From NCBI GenBank assembly GCA_910575625.1, contig CAJTFD010000016.1, positions 29,542-93,541 of the forward strand: a stretch of DNA of 64,000 nucleotides, in the 5' to 3' direction. The stretch's first letter is position 1. Each line of letters opens with the position of its first letter. The DNA is from Clostridia bacterium (GTDB taxonomy: Bacteria; Bacillota; Clostridia; Lachnospirales; Lachnospiraceae). The notes under the pieces are model-generated. The model did no database searches, was not told the DNA's origin, and saw nothing but the letters and a program-made list of their open reading frames with translations. Positions 43,847-52,420 of this stretch are shown here, piece by piece. Position numbers and translations under genes: made by a program.

Positions 43847-45301
43847 TTGAGGAAGAAAGGTTCATTGCTGGCGGTCCTCGTGCTGTGCATGGGTCTCGGC
43901 GGCTGTCGGCACATCATGCCGTTTTCGGAGGATGTGGCTACGGCCGGGACTGTGCCGGAGGGGAGCAGCGCGTCCGCGGATGTGGGGATCCCGTTCAAGA
44001 GCAGGCCACGGGACGAGGAGGAGCCCAGCAGTGTTTCAAAGGAAAAAGAGGAGGCCGGGAAAGATACGACGGGAACGGCCTCCGAAAATGAGGCTGAGAC
44101 TGTCAGCGATGCCGATACAGCCGTGGAGACAGGGACACTGGCGCAGGCGCGGCGTCTGGCGGCGATGTATGATTACGACGGCGCGATCGCTCTATTGCAG
44201 GCGGAGCCGGAGAATGAGGAGTATGCCGCGGAAGCAGCCCGGATCACCGAGGAGCGGGATTCCTGCGTGGCCTGGGCGCCGGAGCAGGTGACCCACGTCT
44301 TTTACCATACGTTGGTAAAGGACACGGCCCTGGCCTTCGACGGGGACGAGGATACCGCCGGTTATAACCAGGTCATGACTACGATCGATGAATTCAACGC
44401 GATCACCCAGTCCATGTACGAGAAAGGGTTCGTCATGGTGTCGCTGGAGGACATGGCCGTGAAAGATGAAAATGGAAATATGACCCGGCAGGAGATCTTA
44501 CTCCCGCCGGGGAAACAGCCTTTCGTGCTCTCCCAGGACGATGTGAGTTATTACCATTACATGGATGGGGACGGCATGGCCAGCCGCCTGGTGGTGGATG
44601 AAAACGGTCAGGTGAAGGCTGAGTATGTGGAGAGCGACGGGAGCGTATCGGTGGGGGATTACGATATGGTGCCGCTGATCGACGCGTTCGTGGAGCAGCA
44701 CCCGGATTTTTCCTACCGGGAGGCCAAGGGGATCATTGCCCTGACCGGCTATGAGGGTGTGCTGGGCTACCGTACGGACGGCGTGTACCAGACCCGGCAG
44801 GAACTGGATGAGCTGCAGCAGAAGTATCTAAATGCGCACCCGGATTTCGACTGGGATGAGGAGGTGGCCCAGGCCACCCAGGTCGCCGCGGCAATGAAAG
44901 AAAACGGCTGGGCTTTCGCCAGCCACACCTGGGGCCACATCAACGTGGGGGAGAGTTCCCTGGAGCGTCTGAAGACCGACACGGAGAAATGGCTGACTTA
45001 CGTCGCTCCGATCGTGGGCGGGACGGACAAGATCATCTTCGCTTTCGGGGCGGACCTGTCCGGGGCGGAAGGCTATTCAGGTGAAAAATTCGATTATCTG
45101 AAATCCCAGGGATTTGATTACTACTGCAATGTGGACTCCAGCCAGTATTGGGTGCAGCTCGCGCCCAACTATCTGCGGATGGGGCGCAGGAACCTGGACG
45201 GGTACCGGATGTACTATAACCCGGAGTTGGTGGCTGACCTCTTTGACGCAAAGAGCGTGTTTGACCCGGCACGTCCCACACCCGTGCCCGAGATGGGATG
45301 A
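43847..45301 (+). CDS. polysaccharide deacetylase lipoprotein, paralogue 2
   Basis: The product is closely similar to the preceding protein over the deacetylase domain (for example PGKQPFVLSQDDVSYYHYM and YDMVPLID are shared), with the same LAAMYDYDGAIALL segment, so the pair arose by tandem duplication. The N-terminus differs: it has a lipobox, LVLCMGLGGC, instead of a transmembrane anchor. A TTG start at 43847 with GGGGAG upstream fits a compact lipoprotein signal; ATG 43817 lacks a ribosome-binding site. Catalytic Asp pair and HTWGH motif are intact. Confidence 0.82.
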   Translation: MRKKGSLLAVLVLCMGLGGCRHIMPFSEDVATAGTVPEGSSASADVGIPFKSRPRDEEEPSSVSKEKEEAGKDTTGTASENEAETVSDADTAVETGTLAQARRLAAMYDYDGAIALLQAEPENEEYAAEAARITEERDSCVAWAPEQVTHVFYHTLVKDTALAFDGDEDTAGYNQVMTTIDEFNAITQSMYEKGFVMVSLEDMAVKDENGNMTRQEILLPPGKQPFVLSQDDVSYYHYMDGDGMASRLVVDENGQVKAEYVESDGSVSVGDYDMVPLIDAFVEQHPDFSYREAKGIIALTGYEGVLGYRTDGVYQTRQELDELQQKYLNAHPDFDWDEEVAQATQVAAAMKENGWAFASHTWGHINVGESSLERLKTDTEKWLTYVAPIVGGTDKIIFAFGADLSGAEGYSGEKFDYLKSQGFDYYCNVDSSQYWVQLAPNYLRMGRRNLDGYRMYYNPELVADLFDAKSVFDPARPTPVPEMG

Positions 45302-45354
45302 GATCGGATCAGTTGGAAAGTGATAAAAACATATGAATATAGGAGACTTATATC

Positions 45355-46512
45355 ATGAAGAGAAAAGCATGTATCTTACTGTTATCATTATGTGTGGCCT
45401 GCACCGCAGCCGGCTGCGGCGGAAAAGGTGACTCAGCATCTGAAAACAGCGCGTCCGGCGTCCGGCTTGTATCGGTGACGGAGAAGAAGATGGACGACTA
45501 TGTAAAGCTGGGTGGATACAAGGGGATCATCGTTGAGAATGCGGTCATGGATGTGACAGATGAAGATGTGGATTATCAGATCGAGAATACCATGAGCATG
45601 TCGGCCGAGGAAGTGGAGGATCCGGAGACACAGATCGAGGATGGCGATATCGCCAACATTGATTACGAAGGAAAAAAGGATGGGGTTGCTTTCGACGGCG
45701 GCACGGCCGAGGATTATGACCTGAGCATCGGAAGCGGCCAGTTCATCGATGGATTTGAGGACGGACTGATCGGGGCAAAGAAAGGCGAGACCCGGGACTT
45801 GAACCTGACATTTCCGGAAGATTATAACAGTGAGGAGCTGGCTGGACAGGAGGTTGTCTTTACCGTGACGGTCAATGCGATCAAGCGTGTCCCGGAGCTT
45901 ACTGAAGAATGGGTAACGGCCAACAGCGAGTACGACAGCATAGATGCATATCGCCAGAGCGTGCGGGAAGATCTGGAGGAGAGCAATGAGGAGATGGCGG
46001 AATCTACACTCAAGAATACGGCCTGGAACCAAGTGCTCACAGACAGTGAGATCACAGAATACCCCGATGAGGATCTGAAGGCGGCAAAAGAGGAGTACAA
46101 TGATTCCATGAACAGCTATGCCGAACAGATGGGCCAGTCTGTGGAAGAGTTCTTAAAAGCCCAGGGCATCACACAGGAGGATGTGAAAGAAGACAGCCAG
46201 CAATATGCGGAAAATAAGATCAAACAGAATCTGATCGTCCAGGCGATCATGGACAAGGAAGGCTTCACGATGGAGGACGAGGATGCGAAGAAGGCCGAAG
46301 AACAGATGGAGAGCGACTATGGCATGACGATAGAGGAGATGAACGAGCAATACGGGGAGGCCGCTGTGAAAGAGACGCTGGCCCTCACCAGGATCATGGA
46401 CTTTATCGTGGACAATGCGAAAGTAGAGGGGGATACGGACACTTCCGATGAGGAGGATGTCGTTGACACCGATGAGGAAGATGCGGGAGATGAGGAAAAG
46501 GCAGAAGAATAA
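45355..46512 (+). CDS. trigger-factor-like PPIase lipoprotein
   Basis: A 385-residue lipoprotein (lipobox CTAAGCGGKG near residue 20). Residues 100-180 form an FKBP-type peptidyl-prolyl isomerase domain (GDIANIDYEGKKDGVAFDGG, GSGQFIDGFEDGLIGAKKGE), and the part after it resembles the trigger-factor C-terminal chaperone arms (DSIDAYRQSVREDLEE). The tail is highly acidic. It probably helps fold exported proteins at the membrane. Its 3' end overlaps the start of the carboxypeptidase gene. Confidence 0.85.
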   Translation: MKRKACILLLSLCVACTAAGCGGKGDSASENSASGVRLVSVTEKKMDDYVKLGGYKGIIVENAVMDVTDEDVDYQIENTMSMSAEEVEDPETQIEDGDIANIDYEGKKDGVAFDGGTAEDYDLSIGSGQFIDGFEDGLIGAKKGETRDLNLTFPEDYNSEELAGQEVVFTVTVNAIKRVPELTEEWVTANSEYDSIDAYRQSVREDLEESNEEMAESTLKNTAWNQVLTDSEITEYPDEDLKAAKEEYNDSMNSYAEQMGQSVEEFLKAQGITQEDVKEDSQQYAENKIKQNLIVQAIMDKEGFTMEDEDAKKAEEQMESDYGMTIEEMNEQYGEAAVKETLALTRIMDFIVDNAKVEGDTDTSDEEDVVDTDEEDAGDEEKAEE

Positions 46513-47827
46513 GAAAGATAAGATAAAGCTGTTCCTGCTGGTCCTGGCCATAGCCGCGAGCGGTCTGTATGCCGATCATTCTCCAGCGGTGTATGCCCAG
46601 GAGGCGGGCAGCCCGGAACTGCCGGAAGGAGCGGCCCCGGAGGAAAATGTGGAGGGCGATGTCGAAGCGGACGACAGCCAGGATCCGGCTGTCCCTGTGG
46701 AGGACGGACAAGATACGGACGTCCCGACAGAGACCCCGGATCCGTATCCGCCTTCCTATTATATGCCCATAGAATCCAATGAGATACCGGGATGGCCCCA
46801 GGGTCCCCAGGTGCAGGCGGAATCCGCGATCTTGATGGACGTGGATTACGGAGTCTGCCTTTATGAGAAAAACATCCACCAGAGGCAGTACCCGGCCAGC
46901 ATCACGAAGATCATGACGGCGCTTCTGGTCATTGAGAATGCGGATCTCTCCGACGTGGTGACTTTTTCTGAAAACGCCGTGTACGGCATCGAGCCGGACA
47001 GCAGCCATATCGGCATTGACGTGGGGGAACAGCTGACTGTGGAGCAGAGTCTCCATGGCCTGTTGCTGGCCTCCGCCAACGAGGTGGCGATGGGTCTGGC
47101 GGAGCACGTGGCCGGGTCGGTGGAGGCCTTTGTGGATATGATGAATGAAAAAGCGGCGGAGCTGGGATGCCAGGACACCCATTTCGTCAATCCCCATGGC
47201 CTGCACGATGAAGAGCATTATATCACGGCCTACGACATGGCATTGATCGCGCGGGAGGCCTATCACAACCAGACATTCGCGGGCATCGTGGGCACGGCAG
47301 CGTATGAGATACCGCCGACCAATATGGAGGAGGAGACGCGCTACCTGGTCAACAACCACAAACTCCTCTCCAACGATGAGATGTACTATACAGGCTGCCG
47401 GGGCGGGAAGACAGGCTTCACTGACCAGGCCCTGAACACGCTGGTCACCTTTGCAAAGAGGGATAACCGCCGCCTGGTCTGCGTGGACTTGAAGACGAAC
47501 GGTACGCCGATCTATGCGGATACCGGTGCGCTTTTGGATTATGGTTTTGCAAATTTCAGCTGGATACGGCCGGACAGGGAGGAGGATGTCAAGATCCAGA
47601 CCGCCCTGGAGAGTCCGCCGGGCATCTTCCGCAGCTGGGAAAACGCCAATGTCCTGGAGGCATACGCGCCGGGCTGGGTGTTGCTCCCCGCAGATATCGC
47701 TGTGGACAGATTGCAGAAAGAAAAGGCCATGGAGCCGAACGCAGCCGGGCCATGGCGCATGAAGACATCTTATTATTATCAGGACCGATATGTGGGCTAT
47801 GCCTATCAGTATGCATGGATGCGCTGA
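46490..47827 (+). CDS. D-alanyl-D-alanine carboxypeptidase (S11, low-molecular-weight PBP)
   Basis: A 445-residue exported enzyme that trims the terminal D-Ala of peptidoglycan stem peptides. A signal peptide (KLFLLVLAIAASGLYA) is followed by an acidic linker (residues 40-105). Active-site motifs: SITK (SxxK), SAN (SxN) and KTG (GGKTGFT). ATG 46490 is preferred because AGGAAG lies nine bases upstream; ATGs at 46448, 46472 and 46481 are alternatives, and all overlap the PPIase 3' end by 23-65 bases. The 3' end lies 14 bases from the convergent exonuclease gene. Confidence 0.87.
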   Translation: MRKRQKNKKDKIKLFLLVLAIAASGLYADHSPAVYAQEAGSPELPEGAAPEENVEGDVEADDSQDPAVPVEDGQDTDVPTETPDPYPPSYYMPIESNEIPGWPQGPQVQAESAILMDVDYGVCLYEKNIHQRQYPASITKIMTALLVIENADLSDVVTFSENAVYGIEPDSSHIGIDVGEQLTVEQSLHGLLLASANEVAMGLAEHVAGSVEAFVDMMNEKAAELGCQDTHFVNPHGLHDEEHYITAYDMALIAREAYHNQTFAGIVGTAAYEIPPTNMEEETRYLVNNHKLLSNDEMYYTGCRGGKTGFTDQALNTLVTFAKRDNRRLVCVDLKTNGTPIYADTGALLDYGFANFSWIRPDREEDVKIQTALESPPGIFRSWENANVLEAYAPGWVLLPADIAVDRLQKEKAMEPNAAGPWRMKTSYYYQDRYVGYAYQYAWMR

Positions 47828-47841
47828 TGGCATTGACAGCG

Positions 47842-48807
47842 TTAATAGCGTTCACTCATCGAACGGCGGTGCAGCCGTCTCTTGGCGCAGAGGAGTTCCT
47901 TCTTTTCGAGGATACGCTCTGCGTCCTCTTCATCTATGAGGGAGGTGGTCTTCTCCACGAAGAACATCCCGTCATCCGTTTTTTTCATCCGCACTTTCCC
48001 TTTCACATATCCATGCTCCGGGCACATGGACACGCTGAAATACCGCCGGGCGTTGACCGAGAACCAGCGGATCTTCCGTCGCGTCGGACGGTGGCATCGG
48101 GGACATGCGGTACTGCATACCTCCCGGTCAGCGATCGCATCCTCTTTACTGGCAAATTCACGGGAGATGAATTTCACCCGGTCTTCGTAAAAAATGTGGA
48201 TCTCCTCCCGTTTGTTCTTGGGATTCTGGTAGGCGTCGATGGAAAAATTCTTGTGTATGCATTCCTCGCCGATCCGTGCAAAGAGGGCGGCTGTATAATG
48301 GGCGTCTGCCAGGGCGCGGTGGAAGCCTTCCGTCTTGGCCAGGCCCAAAAGGTCGACGGCGTATTCCAGGGAGCGGCGGGAGCGGCCGTCCTCGTAATAG
48401 ATGCTGAACAGCTTCTGTACATTATAATATTTCAAGGGGCCGGGCAGCAGGCTCTCCAGGTCGTAATATTTCAGGTTCCGCTGCAGTTCCAGCAGATCCT
48501 GGTCTCCCCAGGTGCAGAATCTGGCGTCATCCCCGCACCAGGCGAAAAAATCACGGGCCGCCTGGGGGAACGGGACTCCTTTTTGGCGCAGGCTCTGGTA
48601 ATCCAGGCGGATGATCTCACGGGTCCGGCTGTTGATCCAGTGGTAGACCTCTGGTTTGATCATCCGATGGAATTCGGACGCGACCTCACGGTCTTTATTC
48701 AGTTTTACGGCTCCGATCTCCACGATCTCAAAGGGGAGGTGAGGATCTTTTGTATCCCTCTCATCCGGGCATTGGTTCCATTCCAGGTCAAAAATGATAT
48801 AATCCAT
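47842..48807 (-). CDS. DEDDh 3'-5' exonuclease (KapD/PolC-epsilon-like), probably leaderless mRNA
   Basis: A 321-residue protein whose first residues already form the exonuclease domain: YIIFDLEWNQ (DEDD Asp/Glu), FEIVEIGAVKL, CTWGDQDLLELQ and HRALADAHYT (His and Asp). A Cys-containing segment (TACPRCHRPTRRKIRW) in the C-terminal half may bind zinc. The start at 48807 cannot move downstream without losing the DxE motif. No ribosome-binding site is present; a promoter at 48815-48843 sits so close that the transcript should begin at or one base before the ATG. Confidence 0.8.
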   Translation of the reverse strand: MDYIIFDLEWNQCPDERDTKDPHLPFEIVEIGAVKLNKDREVASEFHRMIKPEVYHWINSRTREIIRLDYQSLRQKGVPFPQAARDFFAWCGDDARFCTWGDQDLLELQRNLKYYDLESLLPGPLKYYNVQKLFSIYYEDGRSRRSLEYAVDLLGLAKTEGFHRALADAHYTAALFARIGEECIHKNFSIDAYQNPKNKREEIHIFYEDRVKFISREFASKEDAIADREVCSTACPRCHRPTRRKIRWFSVNARRYFSVSMCPEHGYVKGKVRMKKTDDGMFFVEKTTSLIDEEDAERILEKKELLCAKRRLHRRSMSERY

Positions 48808-48814
48808 GTATGCT

Positions 48815-48843
48815 ATTGTACCCTATTTGGTGGTGGAGTGCAA
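48815..48843 (-). promoter_or_regulatory. promoter of the exonuclease gene, for leaderless transcription
   Basis: On the minus strand TTGCAC (48843-48838) and TACAAT (48820-48815) with 17 bases between. Only seven bases separate TACAAT from the ATG. The rest of the gap to 49104 holds a perfect 9-bp hairpin (GCTGGTGCG/CGCACCAGC, 48869-48893) and nothing else I recognise. Confidence 0.55.
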
Positions 48844-49104
48844 TGGAGATATGAAAAAGGAAAGGAATGCTGGTGCGCATCACACGCACCAGCGTATGAA
48901 AAAGAATTTGTTTGAAAAGGGTTTATCCTTAACACATTACAGAGTATAGCGAAAAAATGTGTTGAAAGTGTGTAAAGAATGTGATCATGGGGTGAAAGAA
49001 ATGTGAAGACCGGCAACAAAAAGTCCCCTCTATTCATAAAATGTTCATAAGTGTTTGCTAAAATATCATAAATCTGTTGATGTGAGACAGGAGGATTTTC
49101 CATC

Positions 49105-50382
49105 ATGGGGGAACATAAAGGACCTTCAGATACGGAAGGATACCGTTTTATGAAGGAGACGATCAAAAACAGGCCGGTCAACTGGAAAGCTCTGTTCAGA
49201 CGGGCCCTGTTTCTCATAGGCAGCGCAGCTATGTTCGGTGCGGTGGCGGCCCTGGTCTTCTCACTGGTCTATCCGGCGGCGGTGGAACGCATGGGCACGC
49301 AGCAGGACGATGGGGAGAAGGTTAAGATCCCGAAGGACGAGCTGGACGCGACGGAGGCGCCGGCACAGGAGGAGACGCCCACGCCCCGGGTTGTGGAGGT
49401 ACCCCGCCAGATCACGCTGGAGGATTACGATAAGATCTACAATGAGATCCTGGCGATCGCGGAGGGGCCCAGGAAGGCCCTGGTCCATGTCTCGGGTGTA
49501 CAGGGGGAGGAGGACCTGCTGGACAATACGGTGCTCTCATCCGGTGAGACGGAGGGGATCATCTTCGAGGAAAATGGACGGGAATATTTTATCCTGACGG
49601 AGCGGACCGTCCTGCTGGATGCTGAGGAGGTGCAGGTGAGGTTCGTGGACGGGTCAGCCTCCCCGGCCACGCAGATGAAGACAGACATGGCCACTGGGCT
49701 GGCCGTGATCACGGTGTCGAAGGGGTCTATGAAAGAGAAGACCCTGGAGGCGGTCACTGTCGCCCCGCTGGGAAATTCTTACAGCCTGGTACAGGGCAAA
49801 TCCGTGATTGCCATCGGCTGTCCCACGGGGTATAATGATTCCGTGGCTTACGGGAACGTGACCTCAGTCTCCAATAAGATCTCGGTCATGGACATGGAGT
49901 ACAACCTGCTGACGACGGATATCCTGGGCAGCGGGGAGGGCAGCGGCGTGCTCCTTGACACGACGGGCAGCATCATCGGGATCATCGCCATGGATTACGG
50001 GCCGGAGGACACCCAGACAATGGTGAAAGCCATGTCTGTCTCCCAGTTAAAGCCCCTGATCGAAAATCTTTCCAATGGGAAAGACGTGACCTATATGGGG
50101 ATATGGGGACGGGAAGTCTCGGAGGAGGCGGCCGAGAGCATGGGGAGTTCCAGGGGCATCTTTGTGGAGAAGGTGGAGGAGGATTCCCCGGCCATGGAAG
50201 CGGGCATCCAGAGAGGCGACGTGGTCACTGCGTTTAATAAGAAGAGTGTGCACACCATGCAGCGTTTTTACGCAGAACTGCAGAAATGCACGAAAGGACA
50301 GAAGGTACAGGTTGCGATCATGCGCAAAGGAGCTGAAGGTTACGGTCAGACGAAGATAACGGTGGCATTGGATGTCAAATAG
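49105..50382 (+). CDS. HtrA-like protein with inactive protease domain and PDZ domain
   Basis: A 425-residue membrane-anchored protein (membrane segment residues 32-54). Residues 110-315 follow the HtrA/DegP trypsin fold, but the triad is gone: the His strand TNNHVV-type reads LTERTVLL, the Asp strand reads TDMATGLAVI where Asp is expected before LAV, and GNSGG reads GEGSG. The PDZ domain is intact (residues 340-420: RGIFVEKVEEDSPAMEAGIQ, RGDVVTAFN). It is probably a scaffold or sensor rather than a protease. ATG has ACAGGAGG upstream. yhaM follows after 11 bases. Confidence 0.75.
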   Translation: MGEHKGPSDTEGYRFMKETIKNRPVNWKALFRRALFLIGSAAMFGAVAALVFSLVYPAAVERMGTQQDDGEKVKIPKDELDATEAPAQEETPTPRVVEVPRQITLEDYDKIYNEILAIAEGPRKALVHVSGVQGEEDLLDNTVLSSGETEGIIFEENGREYFILTERTVLLDAEEVQVRFVDGSASPATQMKTDMATGLAVITVSKGSMKEKTLEAVTVAPLGNSYSLVQGKSVIAIGCPTGYNDSVAYGNVTSVSNKISVMDMEYNLLTTDILGSGEGSGVLLDTTGSIIGIIAMDYGPEDTQTMVKAMSVSQLKPLIENLSNGKDVTYMGIWGREVSEEAAESMGSSRGIFVEKVEEDSPAMEAGIQRGDVVTAFNKKSVHTMQRFYAELQKCTKGQKVQVAIMRKGAEGYGQTKITVALDVK

Positions 50383-50393
50383 AGGGAGGAGAA

Positions 50394-51344
50394 ATGAAAT
50401 TTATCAATGAGTTGCGCGAAGGGGAACGGGTGGGCGAGATCTACCTGTGCAAGCAGAAGCAGTCAGCCGTGACGAAGAACGGGAAACCTTATGAGAACCT
50501 GATCTTGCAGGACAAGACTGGTACCATAGACGCGAAGATCTGGGATCCCAATTCCCAGGGGATTGATGATTTCGGCCTGTTGGACTATGTAGCCATCGTG
50601 GGGGATGTGAACAGTTTTGCAGGCGCTCTGCAGATCAGTGTGAAACGGCTGCGCAGGGCTAAGGAGGGGGAGTACCAGGCGGAGGATTACCTGCCGATCA
50701 GCGAGAACAGCGTGGATGAGATGACGCAGAAACTGCTGGACTATATCCATTCCGTGGAGAATCCCTATCTGTCCCGGCTGCTGATCCGGCTGTTCGTGGA
50801 GGATAAAGGATTTTACCAGGCATTTAAGAGCCATTCGGCGGCGAAGACGGTGCACCACGGTTTTGTCGGCGGGCTGCTGGAGCACACGATCAGCGTGGCG
50901 GGATTGTGTGATTTTTATGCCCGTGCGTATCCGGTGCTGAACAGGGATCTGCTGGTCACGGCGGCCCTGTGCCATGATATCGGGAAGACCCAGGAACTGG
51001 CTCCGTTCCCGCTGAATGATTATACGGATGACGGCCAGCTGCTGGGGCATATCGTGATCGGGACGGAGATCATCCACGATATCATCCGGGAGATACCGGA
51101 TTTTCCCAAATTGCTGGAGAGTGAACTGAAACATTGTATCTTGTCCCACCACGGGGAATTGGAGTACGGTTCGCCGAAGAAACCGGCCCTGGCGGAGGCG
51201 GTGGCCCTGAATCTGGCTGATAATACGGATGCCCGCATGGAGACGCTGACGGAGCTGTTCGGGTCGAAGGCGGGGGCGAAAAAGGACTGGCTGGGCTATA
51301 ACCGGCTGTTTGAGTCCAATCTGAGAAAGACCGGGGCTGTGTGA
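50394..51344 (+). CDS. yhaM: 3'-5' exoribonuclease YhaM
   Basis: A 316-residue protein. An N-terminal OB-fold (residues 1-90: NGKPYENLILQDKTGTIDAK) precedes an HD phosphohydrolase-type domain with HHGFVGGLLEHTISVA and ALCHDIGKTQE. This is the YhaM architecture, a 3'-5' exoribonuclease of Bacillota that trims RNA ends. In Bacillus it lies beside yhaO and yhaN; here those genes are about 40 kb away. GAGGGAGGAG precedes ATG. Confidence 0.88.
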   Translation: MKFINELREGERVGEIYLCKQKQSAVTKNGKPYENLILQDKTGTIDAKIWDPNSQGIDDFGLLDYVAIVGDVNSFAGALQISVKRLRRAKEGEYQAEDYLPISENSVDEMTQKLLDYIHSVENPYLSRLLIRLFVEDKGFYQAFKSHSAAKTVHHGFVGGLLEHTISVAGLCDFYARAYPVLNRDLLVTAALCHDIGKTQELAPFPLNDYTDDGQLLGHIVIGTEIIHDIIREIPDFPKLLESELKHCILSHHGELEYGSPKKPALAEAVALNLADNTDARMETLTELFGSKAGAKKDWLGYNRLFESNLRKTGAV

Positions 51345-51494
51345 AAGAGCGGACAGACCCGGTATATCTATCCATGTCAGCCCGCTATCTTGAAGTCCGT
51401 GTAAACTGATCGGACGGGGCGGCGTGGAGAGGGGAGGGTAAGATCTCCCCTTATCTCCCCACTCTGATCCCTTTCGTGCCGGTTTCTTTTTTTT

Positions 51495-52148
51495 CTATTT
51501 TTTGTCCGTCTTTTTATCTGGTTTCTTCTCTGCTTTTTTCATGTCCGGGTTTTTCAGATCATTTTCACTGATGTCGTCGATGATCTTTTCCAGCAGCATC
51601 TTTTTTACATATACATCGAAGCTGAGCAGGCAGAGGAAGGAGAAGAGCTGCAGATAGTCTCGATCCTCGGCGGGGGCTTGCTGGAATGTCTGGCTGGATA
51701 CGTTGTAGCAGCGGACCAGATCTTTTTGCAGGTGTTCGATCTGGCCTTTTTCCATGCTGAAGACTTCCGAGTAGACATCCTGCAGGTCCCAGCCTTCTTG
51801 GTTGCTGAAATACCGGTCTGTGATGGGATTTAGCAGGGTCTGGATGTCGCTGATGGACAGGATGTTCTTAAAATAATAGATGTAGATCAACAGCAGAAGG
51901 TGTTCCTTGCTGTATTTTTTCTTCTCTGGCGGCGGGAGCAGGCGGTTTTTGGTGTAGTTGTTGATCATGGTCTTGGTCAGGATCTTGTCTGCGGGATGCC
52001 GCTTGGTGGATTCCAGCTGGGCGTCCATGAATGTGGTCACCTGGTCCATGTATAAATGGATATTGGGCAGATCCTCCGGCTTGATGTAGTCGATCTTGGA
52101 AACGCTCTTTAAGATATTGTTCATGATGTCTTTGATATCTATGTTCAT
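51495..52148 (-). CDS. DUF1836 domain protein
   Basis: A 217-residue protein, DUF1836 type: TKTMINNYTKNRLLPPPEKKKYS and HLLLLIYIYYFKNILSISDIQTLL, which resemble a MerR-like winged helix and suggest DNA binding. The last 16 residues are a Lys-rich repeat (KKAEKKPDKKTDKK). AAGGTGA precedes ATG. Function unknown. Between it and yhaM lie 150 bases with a T-rich stretch on the plus strand but no clear terminator. Confidence 0.75.
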   Translation of the reverse strand: MNIDIKDIMNNILKSVSKIDYIKPEDLPNIHLYMDQVTTFMDAQLESTKRHPADKILTKTMINNYTKNRLLPPPEKKKYSKEHLLLLIYIYYFKNILSISDIQTLLNPITDRYFSNQEGWDLQDVYSEVFSMEKGQIEHLQKDLVRCYNVSSQTFQQAPAEDRDYLQLFSFLCLLSFDVYVKKMLLEKIIDDISENDLKNPDMKKAEKKPDKKTDKK

Positions 52149-52420
52149 TTTGTCACCTTATAGTCGTTTTCTTTCATCCAATACGGTAAAGTATTTTTTA
52201 TAGATTATAGCATGGCATCGCCTTGATTTCCACAAAAAGATCTGACAATATCACTCCGTGCTCATCTGGGGATGGATATATGCGGTCTTGTGTGATATAA
52301 TAGCCTGAGCATTTTAGTTTGACGGAAATGAAAAAACAAGGTGGCTGCATAGAGCGCGATCACAGCAAAGCGGCCTGCGGTCATCTGAGAGTGATAAAAG
52401 ATGGGAGACAGGAGAGGAAG

